A program made the position numbers and the translations under genes. DNA of 64,000 bases from Paraburkholderia flagellata (lineage in GTDB: Bacteria; Pseudomonadota; Gammaproteobacteria; Burkholderiales; Burkholderiaceae): contig NZ_JAJEJT010000002.1 in assembly GCF_021390645.1 (NCBI RefSeq), positions 1,240,001 to 1,304,000 of the forward strand, written 5' to 3'. The notes beneath the pieces are model-generated. The model searched no databases, had not been told where the DNA came from, and worked only from the letters and a program-made list of their open reading frames with translations. Below, piece after piece: positions 36,933-44,995 of this stretch. Numbering within the stretch: position 1 is the stretch's first letter; each line of letters opens with the position of its first letter.

Positions 36933-36953
36933 CGAAAATCCGCGGGATTTTCG
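36933..36953. promoter_or_regulatory. Perfect 9-bp inverted repeat upstream of amaB
   Basis: CGAAAATCC and GGATTTTCG are exact inverse complements separated by GCG. The repeat lies about 80 bases upstream of the ALDH start, in the 249-base gap before the binding-protein gene. Operator or 3'-end hairpin; no T-run follows on either strand. Confidence 0.45.
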
Positions 36954-37030
36954 TCATGCCGCGTGCATCGCATCCACACGGCTTTCCGCCATGAAAATGG
37001 CACGCGGCCGCCCGGCGCGCGCACGATCTA

Positions 37031-37044
37031 TTTCCTATTGGAAA
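37031..37044. promoter_or_regulatory. TTTCCTATTGGAAA palindrome
   Basis: This near-perfect palindrome differs by one base from TTTCCTATAGGAAA at 41502-41515, in the promoter of the D-amino-acid dehydrogenase operon. It lies in the gap between the binding-protein stop and the ALDH start. Confidence 0.55.
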
Positions 37045-37053
37045 CAATGCATT

Positions 37054-37076
37054 GGGCGCCGACAGAAGCGGCGCCC
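37054..37076 (-). terminator. GC hairpin after the binding-protein gene
   Basis: GGGCGCCG and CGGCGCCC form an eight-base stem with a seven-base loop, 26 bases after the stop of the gene at 37102. There is only a weak T-rich stretch beyond, so termination may be inefficient. Confidence 0.5.
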
Positions 37077-37101
37077 TTCAGGCTTGCAACGGCTTTCGAG
37101 G

Positions 37102-38253
37102 TCAGTCCGTGGTCCGCGTCGTGACCGGCACCCACGCCACGTTCTTGACCTGATACAGCGTCGAACTCGGGCTCTTCAGGTCGCCCTGCGCATTGAAGGC
37201 GATCTTGCCCGTAATGCCGTCGTAGTTCGTGGCCTTCAGCGCGGCGTTGAACTGCGCCGGCGTCGCCGAGCCCGCCTTCTCCATCGCGGAGATGGCGACC
37301 CACGCCGCGTCATACGCGAACGGCGCGTAGGCGAGCATATCGATGCCGTACTTCTGCTTGAACTTTGCCTCGAAGCCTTTGCCTTTGGGCAGCGTGCCGA
37401 GCGGCTGGCCGTATTCCCATACCGAAGCGCCATCGGCGGAATCGCCGGCGAGCTTGATGAAGTTCGCGTCCATGACACCGCCGCCCGCGAGGAATTGCGC
37501 CTTCAGGCCAAGCTGGCGCATGCGCTTGACGATCATGGCAGCCTGCGCGTCAAGGCCGCCGAAAAACACGAGATCCGGACTCGTCCGCTTGATGCTCGTG
37601 AGCTGGGCGCTGAAATCCACGGCCTTGTCGTTCGTGAACTCGCGCGCGACGATCGTGCCGCCGGCCGCCTTCACGGCCTTCTCGAACTCGTCGGCTTCGC
37701 CCTGGCCGAAGGCCGTACGGTCGTCGATGATCGCAATGCGCTTCGCCTTCGTCACCGTCGCCGCATAGTTGCCCGCGTTGCCGGCGTTTTGCGAGTCGGT
37801 TGCGATCACGCGGTAGATGGTCGGGAAGCCGCCCTGCGTGATGGCCGGATTGGTCGCCGCCGGCGTAATCATCGGAATGCCCGCCTTCGCGTAGATCTTC
37901 GAGGCCGGCAGCGTCGTGCCCGAATTGAAGTGGCCGATCACAACGGCCACGTTGTCGTCCACGAGTTGCTGGGCGACCTGCACGCCGATGCGCGGATCGC
38001 TCTGGTCATCCTGCGAGTCGATCACGAACTTGACTGGCTTGCCGCCAATGGTGGGATGCGCGGCGTTGGCTTCGTCCACGGCGAGACGCACGCCGTTCTC
38101 GATGTCCTTGCCATACGCTGCGCCGCCGCCCGTGAGCGGGCTGGCCACGCCGATTTTCACGACCATTTCCTGCGCGCTCACCGCGCCGGCAACCAACATC
38201 AACGACGCTGCGATCGCGCAGCTACGACGAGAAGCGAGGAAACGAGGATGCAT
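37102..38253 (-). CDS. Branched-chain-type ABC substrate-binding protein (second)
   Basis: The periplasmic binding protein has 383 residues, with a signal peptide ending in AVSAQ and the LivK-family start VVKIGVASPLTGGGAAYGKDIENGVRLA. It shares FVIDSQDDQSDPRIGVQVAQ with the protein encoded at 25697 and is clearly its relative. I start at MHPRFLASRR because AAGGA lies 7 bases before it and the signal peptide follows. No permease or ATPase gene is in the window. Located within the proposed lysine/pipecolate cluster and sharing a 46-base upstream element with the aminotransferase gene, it probably binds a pathway substrate such as D-lysine or pipecolate. Confidence 0.9.
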   Translation of the reverse strand: MHPRFLASRRSCAIAASLMLVAGAVSAQEMVVKIGVASPLTGGGAAYGKDIENGVRLAVDEANAAHPTIGGKPVKFVIDSQDDQSDPRIGVQVAQQLVDDNVAVVIGHFNSGTTLPASKIYAKAGIPMITPAATNPAITQGGFPTIYRVIATDSQNAGNAGNYAATVTKAKRIAIIDDRTAFGQGEADEFEKAVKAAGGTIVAREFTNDKAVDFSAQLTSIKRTSPDLVFFGGLDAQAAMIVKRMRQLGLKAQFLAGGGVMDANFIKLAGDSADGASVWEYGQPLGTLPKGKGFEAKFKQKYGIDMLAYAPFAYDAAWVAISAMEKAGSATPAQFNAALKATNYDGITGKIAFNAQGDLKSPSSTLYQVKNVAWVPVTTRTTD

Positions 38254-38393
38254 GCGATATTCCTTCGGTATCTGGAGCCGGCACGTGATGCGCCCGAATG
38301 GTCGCACGGACCGTCGGCGCAAAGGATTCGTCCCGCGCCACCCGATGCAGGGCGGCAGGACGTAAGCGGATTGTCGGCAGCGGTTTCGCATGC

Positions 38394-38439
38394 ATCAAAC
38401 GAAATCTAATCACCACGTAATGCGCTTTTCTCATCAAGC
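38394..38439 (-). promoter_or_regulatory. Shared 46-base element, copy 2 (upstream of the binding protein)
   Basis: On the plus strand it begins ATCAAACGAAATCTAATCAC and ends TCTCATCAAGC, 42 of 46 identical to 33960-34005. It lies 141 bases upstream of the binding-protein start. The first 20 bases are identical in both copies. The 481-base gap 38254-38734 holds no gene I can support; besides this element it contains the half-sites listed next. Confidence 0.75.
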
Positions 38440-38677
38440 CCGCACACATGGGGAATACAGCAATGTACGACGCGGCCTTGCAGGCATTGGGAGATACCCG
38501 ATAGCGCCGACATGCCTGCTTGTGCGTGGACGCGCTGCAAGGGCAGATCGTGTGGACGCCTTGCCTTGCGTGGTCTGGGTTTGCGTCAAAAATCATCAAC
38601 TTCTATGTGGCCTGTTTACTTAGTCATGCTATCGATACGCGGCATGACACAGCAAACGCTACACAGTACGCAAATGT

Positions 38678-38708
38678 TATGATCGGAAACATAGAGTACG
38701 ATACGAAC
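38678..38708. promoter_or_regulatory. ATCGGAAA and CGATACGAA half-sites before the XRE-cupin gene
   Basis: TTATGATCGGAAAC at 38678-38691 and CGATACGAA at 38699-38707 each match one half of the TTTCCGATACGAAA site in the amaB promoter. They lie 27-57 bases upstream of the regulator's start codon, which would suit autoregulation. Confidence 0.4.
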
Positions 38709-38734
38709 AATCAGCGAACACCCCGAGTTCCCGA

Positions 38735-39358
38735 ATGGAAACCCCGTCCATCAAGCCCGCCGAGCATGCTTCGGCGGAGTTGGGCAAGCGCGTCAAGGCG
38801 GCCCGGCTGAAGCACGATTACACGCTCGAGGCCGCCAGCCGGGTCTGCGGCGTCTCGCGCTCCACGCTCTCGAAGGTGGAAAACGGCGTCATGTCGCCGA
38901 CATTCGACGTGCTGCAGAAGATCGTTCACGGCCTGAAGATCGATCTCGGCGAACTGTTCGGCTCTGCGCCCAGGCCGCGCGCGAGTGGACGCCGCGCGCT
39001 CACCCGCAAGGGCGGTGGGCAGCAGCATTCGGCGGGCTGCTATCAAATGGAGTTGTTGGCAACGGAACTCGCGCACAAGGCGATGCACCCTTTCCATATT
39101 CGCGTGACGGCGCACTCGCTGGACGAGTTCACGGAATGGGGTCGGCATGAAGGCGAAGAGTTTCTCTTCGTATTGAGCGGCTCGGTGTGCCTATACTCCG
39201 AGCTTTACGCACCGACGCACCTCGAAGCCGGCGACAGCCTCTATTTCGACAGCCGCACGGGTCATGCGGCCGTCTCCACGAGCGAAGAGGATGCGGAAGT
39301 CCTCTGGCTCATCAACGAGCCGCACCCGGACACGCAAGACGGCGCGCCGGGCGTTTGA
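38735..39358 (+). CDS. XRE-cupin transcriptional regulator
   Basis: The 207-residue product has a helix-turn-helix of the XRE type at residues 15-75 (LGKRVKAARLKHDYTLEAAS and SRSTLSKVENG). A C-terminal cupin domain at about 110-195 contains HEGEEFLFVLSGSVCLY and LEAGDSLYFDSRTGHA. XRE-cupin proteins commonly repress amino-acid and polyamine catabolic genes and are released by a ligand or metal in the cupin. It is flanked by the binding-protein gene and the DUF1338 gene, both on the opposite strand, and is the best candidate controller of the cluster through the TTTCC-type palindromes. Confidence 0.9.
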   Translation: METPSIKPAEHASAELGKRVKAARLKHDYTLEAASRVCGVSRSTLSKVENGVMSPTFDVLQKIVHGLKIDLGELFGSAPRPRASGRRALTRKGGGQQHSAGCYQMELLATELAHKAMHPFHIRVTAHSLDEFTEWGRHEGEEFLFVLSGSVCLYSELYAPTHLEAGDSLYFDSRTGHAAVSTSEEDAEVLWLINEPHPDTQDGAPGV

Positions 39359-39368
39359 GACGCTGACT

Positions 39369-40394
39369 TTACGCAGCGTTCGCGGTCATTTTGAAAATAC
39401 CGGTGGCATTGCCCGCGTCGAAGCGCAAATCGGTCTGCCAGCGCCGCGTGACCTGATCGAACGTGCGCTTGCGCGTGATGAACTCGTAGAACGAGCCCGG
39501 CACCTCGCGCGTCACGCGCTGGCCGTCGGCAGCGCGGAACTCGCGCGACACGGTGTCCGCGCGATACGCAGTCTGAAACACGCGGCCCGAGCGCGAGGTC
39601 TCGACGTTGGGTTTCATCGGACGCCCCTTGGCCTTCTCGTCGTCCGAAAGCTGGAATACGTCTTCCACGCGGTCGGTAGCGTGATTGAAGGCGTTGCCTT
39701 CCGTTGCGATCCACGCCATTTCCGCGGATTCCTGCAGCAACGTCTCGTAGTCCGAAATAGATGGCACTTCGTGCTGTCGCGCGAACGCCCCGACGATCAC
39801 GGGCAGCAGTTGCAGCGCCACATCGAGCGGCAGCGAGCCGTCGCGTTCGAGCTCGGAGAGTTGTGCAATGGCCAGCGGCGTGAGCGGATCTCTCGACGCA
39901 CCCACCACGTTCGTCACGGCTTGCTGGAACGCCGCCGAAAAGCGCTCGGGGTGCAACTCGCTCACGAAGAACTGCGCGATCTCGTCGGGCGCGTCTTCGT
40001 GGGCATAAGCGCGTCCCGTCATGCCGAGCTTGTCGAGCGGATAGCGGCCGTTCAGGCGAAAGCCGAGCGGGCGCAGAATGCGTGTGAACGCCGCTTCGCC
40101 GGGCGGAAGCGCGCCGTTGTGCGCCCAGCGCACCGTGCGCAGTGCGCCATGATCGAAGTACACCGCGCCGCCCTGCGCCACCGTATCGTTCGTGTACGTG
40201 CGGCCGTTGGGCGAGCGATCCAGCAGGTCTTCGAAGAGCGCCATGTTCATCGCCTGGGCGAGTTCGGCGCGCGTGACGGCGCCGTTTTCCCAGTCTTCGA
40301 GCATCGAAGGAAAGTTGAGCGTTGCAAAGAGGGTTTCAGTTTTCTCGCGGCCAAGCAGCGCGGACAACAAGCGTTCTACGTTCGAATTGCGCAT
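39369..40394 (-). CDS. hglS: DUF1338 2-oxoadipate dioxygenase/decarboxylase (HglS type)
   Basis: This 341-residue protein is a DUF1338 member. Characterised Pseudomonas putida HglS (PP_5260) is an Fe(II)-dependent enzyme that turns 2-oxoadipate directly into D-2-hydroxyglutarate with O2. The three metal ligands have clear counterparts: H82 in YFDHGALRTVRW, H238 in EGNAFNHATDRVED, and E304 in GSFYEFITRK. R86, four residues after the first histidine, matches the HglS arginine that holds the substrate. I start at MRNSNVERLL; a longer frame to 40436 adds 14 residues. The gene ends 10 bases from the stop of the convergent XRE-cupin gene and is divergent from a LysR gene. Confidence 0.88.
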   Translation of the reverse strand: MRNSNVERLLSALLGREKTETLFATLNFPSMLEDWENGAVTRAELAQAMNMALFEDLLDRSPNGRTYTNDTVAQGGAVYFDHGALRTVRWAHNGALPPGEAAFTRILRPLGFRLNGRYPLDKLGMTGRAYAHEDAPDEIAQFFVSELHPERFSAAFQQAVTNVVGASRDPLTPLAIAQLSELERDGSLPLDVALQLLPVIVGAFARQHEVPSISDYETLLQESAEMAWIATEGNAFNHATDRVEDVFQLSDDEKAKGRPMKPNVETSRSGRVFQTAYRADTVSREFRAADGQRVTREVPGSFYEFITRKRTFDQVTRRWQTDLRFDAGNATGIFKMTANAA

Positions 40395-40549
40395 CACCAA
40401 TCTCACAGGAAACGACCGCCTGACGGCGGTCATCAAACGGGCCTCTGGCCATCGGCGTCGGCCAGCTATACGTGAAACGCATTATTCGAATGGTTGCGCA
40501 CCGCGTAAAGCGAGATTAAATTGTCACTTGATGAGTTTCCGGAATCAAC

Positions 40550-41461
40550 ATGCGTAAGTTCAAGATCCCGAACATGGGCGCGCTCACGGCGTTCGAAGCC
40601 GCAGCGCGGCACGAAAGTTTCACGCACGCCGCCAAAGAGCTGTTCCTGACCGAAAGCGCAGTGTCGCGCCAGATCGCCACGCTCGAATCGAATCTCGGCG
40701 TGCACCTCTTCGTGCGCGCCAAGCAGCGGGTCGTGCTCACGCGCGCCGGCCGTCTCTATGGCACCCAGGTGCGGCGTGCGCTCGAAAATCTGGATCGAGA
40801 CACCCTCTCCATCATTGCGCACGGCAGCGGCGGCGGTTATTTGGAACTCGCCGTGCTGCCGACCTTCGCCTCCGAATGGCTCATTCCGCGCCTCAAGGAC
40901 TTCTACGACCGCACGCCCGACGTGCGCGTGAACATGGGGGTGCGCACCGAGACGTTTTCGTTCGAGGAATCGCATTTCGAAGCCGCCATCCACTACGGCA
41001 AGCCCACCTGGCCCGGCACGTCGTCCGATTTTCTGTTCGGCGAGGAAGTGGTGCCCGTCTGTTCGCCGTCGCTGCTCGCCCGGCCCATCAAGAAGGCGCA
41101 CGAACTGCTCGCCTACCCGCTGCTGCACTCCACCACGCGCCCCGACGCATGGACGCGCTGGTTCTCCGACCTCGGCGTGGAAGACAACGCCACGATGCAC
41201 GGCGTGCGCTACGAACTGCACACGATGCTGATCGCAGCGGCCGCGGCCGGCCTCGGCGTGGCGCTCGTGCCGAAGTTCTTCGTGGAAGGCCAGTGCGAGC
41301 GGTTTGGCGTTGTCATTCCGTTCGAGACGCCTGCCATTGCCGATGGCGGCTACTACTTCGTCTACCCCACCGAACTCAGCCACGGCAAGCCGCTGGAGCT
41401 GTTCCGCGCGTGGCTGCTCGAGCAGGCGACCGCCTATAACGCCGCGCAAGGCCGCGAGTGA
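40550..41461 (+). CDS. LysR family regulator, GcvA-like
   Basis: The 303-residue product begins MRKFKIPNMGALTAFEAAAR with the LysR helix-turn-helix (AAKELFLTESAVSRQIATLE) and GVHLFVRAKQRVVLTRAG, and has a type-2 periplasmic-binding co-inducer domain of the GcvA/AmpR subgroup. It is divergent from the DUF1338 gene across 155 bases. On the minus strand this gap contains ACTCATCAAGTG, which shares CTCATCAAG with the end of the 46-base elements. It may therefore regulate hglS and possibly the aminotransferase and binding-protein genes. Confidence 0.92.
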   Translation: MRKFKIPNMGALTAFEAAARHESFTHAAKELFLTESAVSRQIATLESNLGVHLFVRAKQRVVLTRAGRLYGTQVRRALENLDRDTLSIIAHGSGGGYLELAVLPTFASEWLIPRLKDFYDRTPDVRVNMGVRTETFSFEESHFEAAIHYGKPTWPGTSSDFLFGEEVVPVCSPSLLARPIKKAHELLAYPLLHSTTRPDAWTRWFSDLGVEDNATMHGVRYELHTMLIAAAAAGLGVALVPKFFVEGQCERFGVVIPFETPAIADGGYYFVYPTELSHGKPLELFRAWLLEQATAYNAAQGRE

Positions 41462-41501
41462 TCTGCGGGTCAAGCACACAAGTTACACGATCAGAAAAAA
41501 G

Positions 41502-41515
41502 TTTCCTATAGGAAA
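41502..41515. promoter_or_regulatory. Perfect palindrome TTTCCTATAGGAAA before the D-amino-acid dehydrogenase operon
   Basis: The 14-base palindrome is exact and centred about 55 bases upstream of the start codon at 41564. Its centre TATAGG could overlap a -10 element, as a repressor site often does. Near-copies occur at 37031-37044 and 36871-36884. Confidence 0.6.
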
Positions 41516-41563
41516 TAGTTGGGTTAGCATCGGACGAAATCACTTCTTCGTCACGAGACAGAC

Positions 41564-42805
41564 ATGGAAGACGTCGTCGTCATTGGTGCGGGCATCGTCG
41601 GGGCCTGCGCCGCGCTCAACCTGGCGCAGCGCGGCATGCGCGTGCGGATCGTCGACTGCGCGCCGCCCGGCTCGGGCTGCTCGCTCGGCAATGCCGGGCT
41701 GATTGCGGTCGACCATGTCGCGCCACTGGCGAGCCCCGAGACGATGGCCGGACTGTCCCGCATGCTGCTGCGCCGCGACAGCCCGCTGCGTCTGCACAAA
41801 CGCAGCCTGCCGCGCATGGCGCCGTGGATGCTGGAGTTCGCCGCTCAGGCGCAGCGCCCGCGCTTTCGGCGCAATACGCGCGCGCTCGCGAGTCTCGTGA
41901 CAGGCGCGGCGCAAGCCTGGCGTCGTCTGCTCGATCGGCATATTGCCGCCGAACTCTTTCGCGACATCGGCTCGCTCTACGTGTTTGAACAACCCGTTGC
42001 GCACGCAACGGAACGCGCGCAACTCGATCTGCTCGACCGGCACGGCGTGCGTTACGAGACGCTCTCGGCTGAGCAGGTGCGGCGCGACTATCTTCCGTCG
42101 CTCACGCCGCATATCAGCCACGCGCGTTACTTTCCCGGCATGGCTTCGGTCACGAATCCGCAGCAGGTCGTCGTGCGTATTTTCGAGGCCGCGCTCGCAG
42201 CGGGCGCGAGCTTCACGAGCGCCAGCGTCGACGCGTTGCGCGCCCTGCCCGATGGCCGCATCGGCGTCACGCTGAACGGGCAGACGCAGCCAGCCGCGAA
42301 GGTGCTGATCGCGGCCGGCTCACGTAGCGCCGGTCTCGCGGAGCAACTCGGCGCAAACATTCCGCTGACCAATGAGCGCGGCTATCACGTACAACTCGCC
42401 GCTCCCTCGCAAGACACGCTGCGCGTGCCCGTGAGCTTCGTCGAGCGCGGCTTCACGTGCAATCCGATGGCGCAAGGCATCCGGCTTGCCGGCACCGTCG
42501 AACTCGGCGCGCGCGGCGCACCCGACTGGCGCCGCGCCGATCTGCTCGCCACGCAATTCCAGACGCTGTTTCCCGGCGACCGAGCCCCGCAGGTCGCGAG
42601 CCGCTGGTACGGCGAACGCCCGACGCTGCCCGACTATCTGCCGATGATTGGCGAGATGCCCGGCGCGCGCAATGCCTTCGTCGCGACCGGCCATCAGCAT
42701 CTTGGCCTCACGCTCGGGCCGCTTACCGGCGAACTCGTCGCACAATTGATGGCGCGCGACACGCCCGCCGTCGATCTCGCACCGTTTCGCATCGACCGTT
42801 TTTGA
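41564..42805 (+). CDS. FAD-dependent D-amino-acid dehydrogenase
   Basis: The 413-residue flavoprotein is of the DadA / D-hydroxyproline dehydrogenase type. The Rossmann motif VVVIGAGIVGACAALNL is at the start, CSLGNAGLIAVDHV follows (the S-x-G-NAG block of DadA-like enzymes), and the C-terminal GHQHLGLTLGPLTGELVAQL closes the FAD site. It heads a row of three genes with the imine reductase at 42866 (60-base gap) and asparaginase. Oxidation of a D-amino acid such as D-lysine gives a cyclic imine that the next gene product could reduce. D-hydroxyproline or D-proline are alternative substrates. Confidence 0.88.
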   Translation: MEDVVVIGAGIVGACAALNLAQRGMRVRIVDCAPPGSGCSLGNAGLIAVDHVAPLASPETMAGLSRMLLRRDSPLRLHKRSLPRMAPWMLEFAAQAQRPRFRRNTRALASLVTGAAQAWRRLLDRHIAAELFRDIGSLYVFEQPVAHATERAQLDLLDRHGVRYETLSAEQVRRDYLPSLTPHISHARYFPGMASVTNPQQVVVRIFEAALAAGASFTSASVDALRALPDGRIGVTLNGQTQPAAKVLIAAGSRSAGLAEQLGANIPLTNERGYHVQLAAPSQDTLRVPVSFVERGFTCNPMAQGIRLAGTVELGARGAPDWRRADLLATQFQTLFPGDRAPQVASRWYGERPTLPDYLPMIGEMPGARNAFVATGHQHLGLTLGPLTGELVAQLMARDTPAVDLAPFRIDRF

Positions 42806-42865
42806 GGCCGGGGACGAAACTCACGCAGCCCCACCCACGCATCATTCATCAGGAGAGAACATTCG

Positions 42866-43774
42866 ATGGAGCCCATCGCGATCTACGACGCAGCCGCCAC
42901 GGCGCGCCTGCTCGACTTCGGCGTGCTGCTCGACGCCCTCGCCACGGCCGCGCAGGACCACGACGCCGGCCGCATTCACGCGCCCGTGCGCACGGGCGTG
43001 CCGCTCAAGGGCAACGGCGTCATGCTCTCGATGCCCGCCAGCGCCGACGACATCGCCATCCACAAGCTCGTGAGCGTGTGCCCCGCCAACACGGCGCTCG
43101 GCATGCCGACCATCTTTGGCGCGGTGACGGTGTGCAACGGCGCGACGGGGCAGCCCGAATTCATTCTCGACGGCCCGACCGTGACGGGGCGGCGCACCGC
43201 GGCGCTCTCCATGCTGGGCGTGCGCGTCTTTCACCCGGGCGCGCCGCGTGCGTTTCTGGTGATCGGCACGGGCCAGCAAGCGCGTTTTCATGCCGAGGCA
43301 ATCGGCCAGCTGTATCCGGCGGCGACGCTTTATGTGATGGGCCGGACCGAGGCGTCCGCAGAGGCATTCCGCGCTCACCTCGCGCAGTCAGGCGTGCGCG
43401 CGACGCCCGCGCACGGCGCGGTGCCCGAGGAAGTCGATGTGGTCATCGCCGCGACCACGAGCAAGACGCCCGTCTACGACGCCGCGGCGCGCCGGGACCG
43501 GCTCGTGATCGGCGTTGGCGCCTTCACGCCGGACGCCGCCGAAATCGCGCGGGAGACGGTGCGCGCGAGCCGCGTGTTCGTGGACGATCTGGCAGCCGCG
43601 CGCGAAGAAGCCGGCGACCTGCTGCAAGCCGGCATCGACTGGGCGGACGTGCGCACGATCGGCTCCGCGGTGGCGCACGGCGCGAAGCATGATGGCGCGC
43701 CCGTGCTGTTCAAAACGGTCGGCAGCGGCGCGTGGGATCTCGCGGCGTGCCGCGTGGCGCGCGAAAGGCGTTAG
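42866..43774 (+). CDS. Ornithine cyclodeaminase-family imine reductase (delta-1-piperideine/pyrroline-2-carboxylate reductase)
   Basis: The 302-residue product has the ornithine cyclodeaminase / mu-crystallin fold. The Rossmann motif is FLVIGTGQQARFHAEAI and the substrate-side block HKLVSVCPANTALGMPTI. It lacks the classical arginine/ornithine pocket sequence and reads like LhpI/DpkA-type reductases. These use NAD(P)H to reduce delta-1-pyrroline-2-carboxylate or delta-1-piperideine-2-carboxylate to proline or L-pipecolate. The gene directly follows a D-amino-acid dehydrogenase gene, which would supply such an imine. A clear AGGAGA site precedes the ATG. Confidence 0.82.
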   Translation: MEPIAIYDAAATARLLDFGVLLDALATAAQDHDAGRIHAPVRTGVPLKGNGVMLSMPASADDIAIHKLVSVCPANTALGMPTIFGAVTVCNGATGQPEFILDGPTVTGRRTAALSMLGVRVFHPGAPRAFLVIGTGQQARFHAEAIGQLYPAATLYVMGRTEASAEAFRAHLAQSGVRATPAHGAVPEEVDVVIAATTSKTPVYDAAARRDRLVIGVGAFTPDAAEIARETVRASRVFVDDLAAAREEAGDLLQAGIDWADVRTIGSAVAHGAKHDGAPVLFKTVGSGAWDLAACRVARERR

Positions 43775-43854
43775 TCCACCAGCCGCATGCGCGCATTAGA
43801 ATCGCACATCGATCGCGCAGCACGATCCCATCCGAGACCCGAGGCAGACGAACC

Positions 43855-44934
43855 ATGACGACGAGCGCTCCCCAACCCGCCGTAAAAGTCCTGCGCGGCG
43901 GTGTCATCGAAACCACGCATGTCGCCCATATCGCCGTGGTCGACGCTCAGGGCCGCCTGCTCTATGCGTTCGGCAACCCGCATCGCATGACGCTCGTGCG
44001 CTCGGCGGCCAAGCCCGCGCAGGCGCTCGCCGTGGTCGAGACGGGAGCGCTCGAGCGCTTCGGCTTCGACGACGCCGATCTCGCGCTCATGTGCGCCTCT
44101 CACAGCAGCGAGGATCGCCATATCGAGCGTACGCGCGCGATGCTCGCCAAGGTGTCCGCTTCGGAATCGGACCTGCGTTGCGGCGGCCATGCGCCGTTGT
44201 CCGACGCCGTGTACAAGGCGTGGATCAAGCGCGACTTCACGCCGGGCGCGGTGTGCAGCAACTGCTCGGGCAAGCACGCGGGCATGCTTGCGGGCGCGCG
44301 CTCCATCGGCGCGGCGCTGGCCGATTACCATCTGCCTTCGCATCCCTTGCAGCAGCATGTGAAGCGCGTCGTAGCCGAGGTTTGCGATCTTCCCGAGGCG
44401 GGTGTCGAGTGGGGCATCGACGGCTGCAATCTGCCGACGCCGGCTTTCCCGCTCGATCGCCTCGCGCGGCTTTTCGTGAAGCTCGCCGATGCCGAGGATC
44501 AGGCGAATATGGCGGCCGATTCACGTTCACAGGCGCTCGCCCGCATCTACCGCGCGATGGCGTCGTATCCAGAACTCGTGGCGGGCGAAGGCCGCTTCTG
44601 CACAGCGCTCATGCGCGCGTTCGAAGGCGAACTCGTCGGCAAGCTGGGCGCGGCGGGCAGTTACGCGATTGGCGTGCGCGCAAGCGCGGCGACTGCGGCG
44701 CATACGGGCGGCCCGGCATTGGGTATCGCGGTGAAGATCGAAGACGGCGATCTGACCGCGCTCCATGCCACCGTCGTGGAAGTGTTGAGACAACTAGGAA
44801 TCGGCACAACGGAACAGATTGCACAACTAAGCAAATTCGACGCCCCGCGCATCGTCAACACGATGGGCGTCGAGACGGGTTACGTCGCGCCGCAGTTCAC
44901 GCTGGAGCGCTTCGATCACCGGCCCGCCAAATAA
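43855..44934 (+). CDS. Asparaginase (asparaginase II, thermolabile family)
   Basis: The 359-residue product belongs to the asparaginase_II family (PF06089 type), unrelated to the bacterial AnsA/AnsB fold. Conserved blocks are VVDAQGRLLYAFGNPHRMTLVRSAAKPAQAL, of which RSAAKP is the family hallmark, CASHSSEDRHIERTRAML, and CSNCSGKHAGMLA. It would release ammonia and aspartate from asparagine. It begins 80 bases after the imine reductase stop and may share its promoter. Start at MTTSAPQ is chosen because the family block begins within 25 residues; the frame runs further upstream without homologous sequence. Confidence 0.88.
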   Translation: MTTSAPQPAVKVLRGGVIETTHVAHIAVVDAQGRLLYAFGNPHRMTLVRSAAKPAQALAVVETGALERFGFDDADLALMCASHSSEDRHIERTRAMLAKVSASESDLRCGGHAPLSDAVYKAWIKRDFTPGAVCSNCSGKHAGMLAGARSIGAALADYHLPSHPLQQHVKRVVAEVCDLPEAGVEWGIDGCNLPTPAFPLDRLARLFVKLADAEDQANMAADSRSQALARIYRAMASYPELVAGEGRFCTALMRAFEGELVGKLGAAGSYAIGVRASAATAAHTGGPALGIAVKIEDGDLTALHATVVEVLRQLGIGTTEQIAQLSKFDAPRIVNTMGVETGYVAPQFTLERFDHRPAK

Positions 44935-44951
44935 GGCATGGATGAGCCAGA

Positions 44952-44976
44952 CGCGGGCTTGGAAAGAAAGCCCGCG
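44952..44976. terminator. Bidirectional hairpin between asparaginase and debranching-enzyme genes
   Basis: CGCGGGCTT and AAGCCCGCG form a nine-base stem with a seven-base loop between two converging genes. No T-run is present, but position and stem strength suggest a transcription end. Confidence 0.6.
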
Positions 44977-44995
44977 CCTGAACTCATAACAGCGC

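Noticed and set aside
42457..43692. A 411-codon open frame overlapping the D-amino-acid dehydrogenase and imine reductase genes in another frame.
   Set aside because: Arg-rich shadow frame spanning two genes with clear Rossmann motifs in the correct frames.
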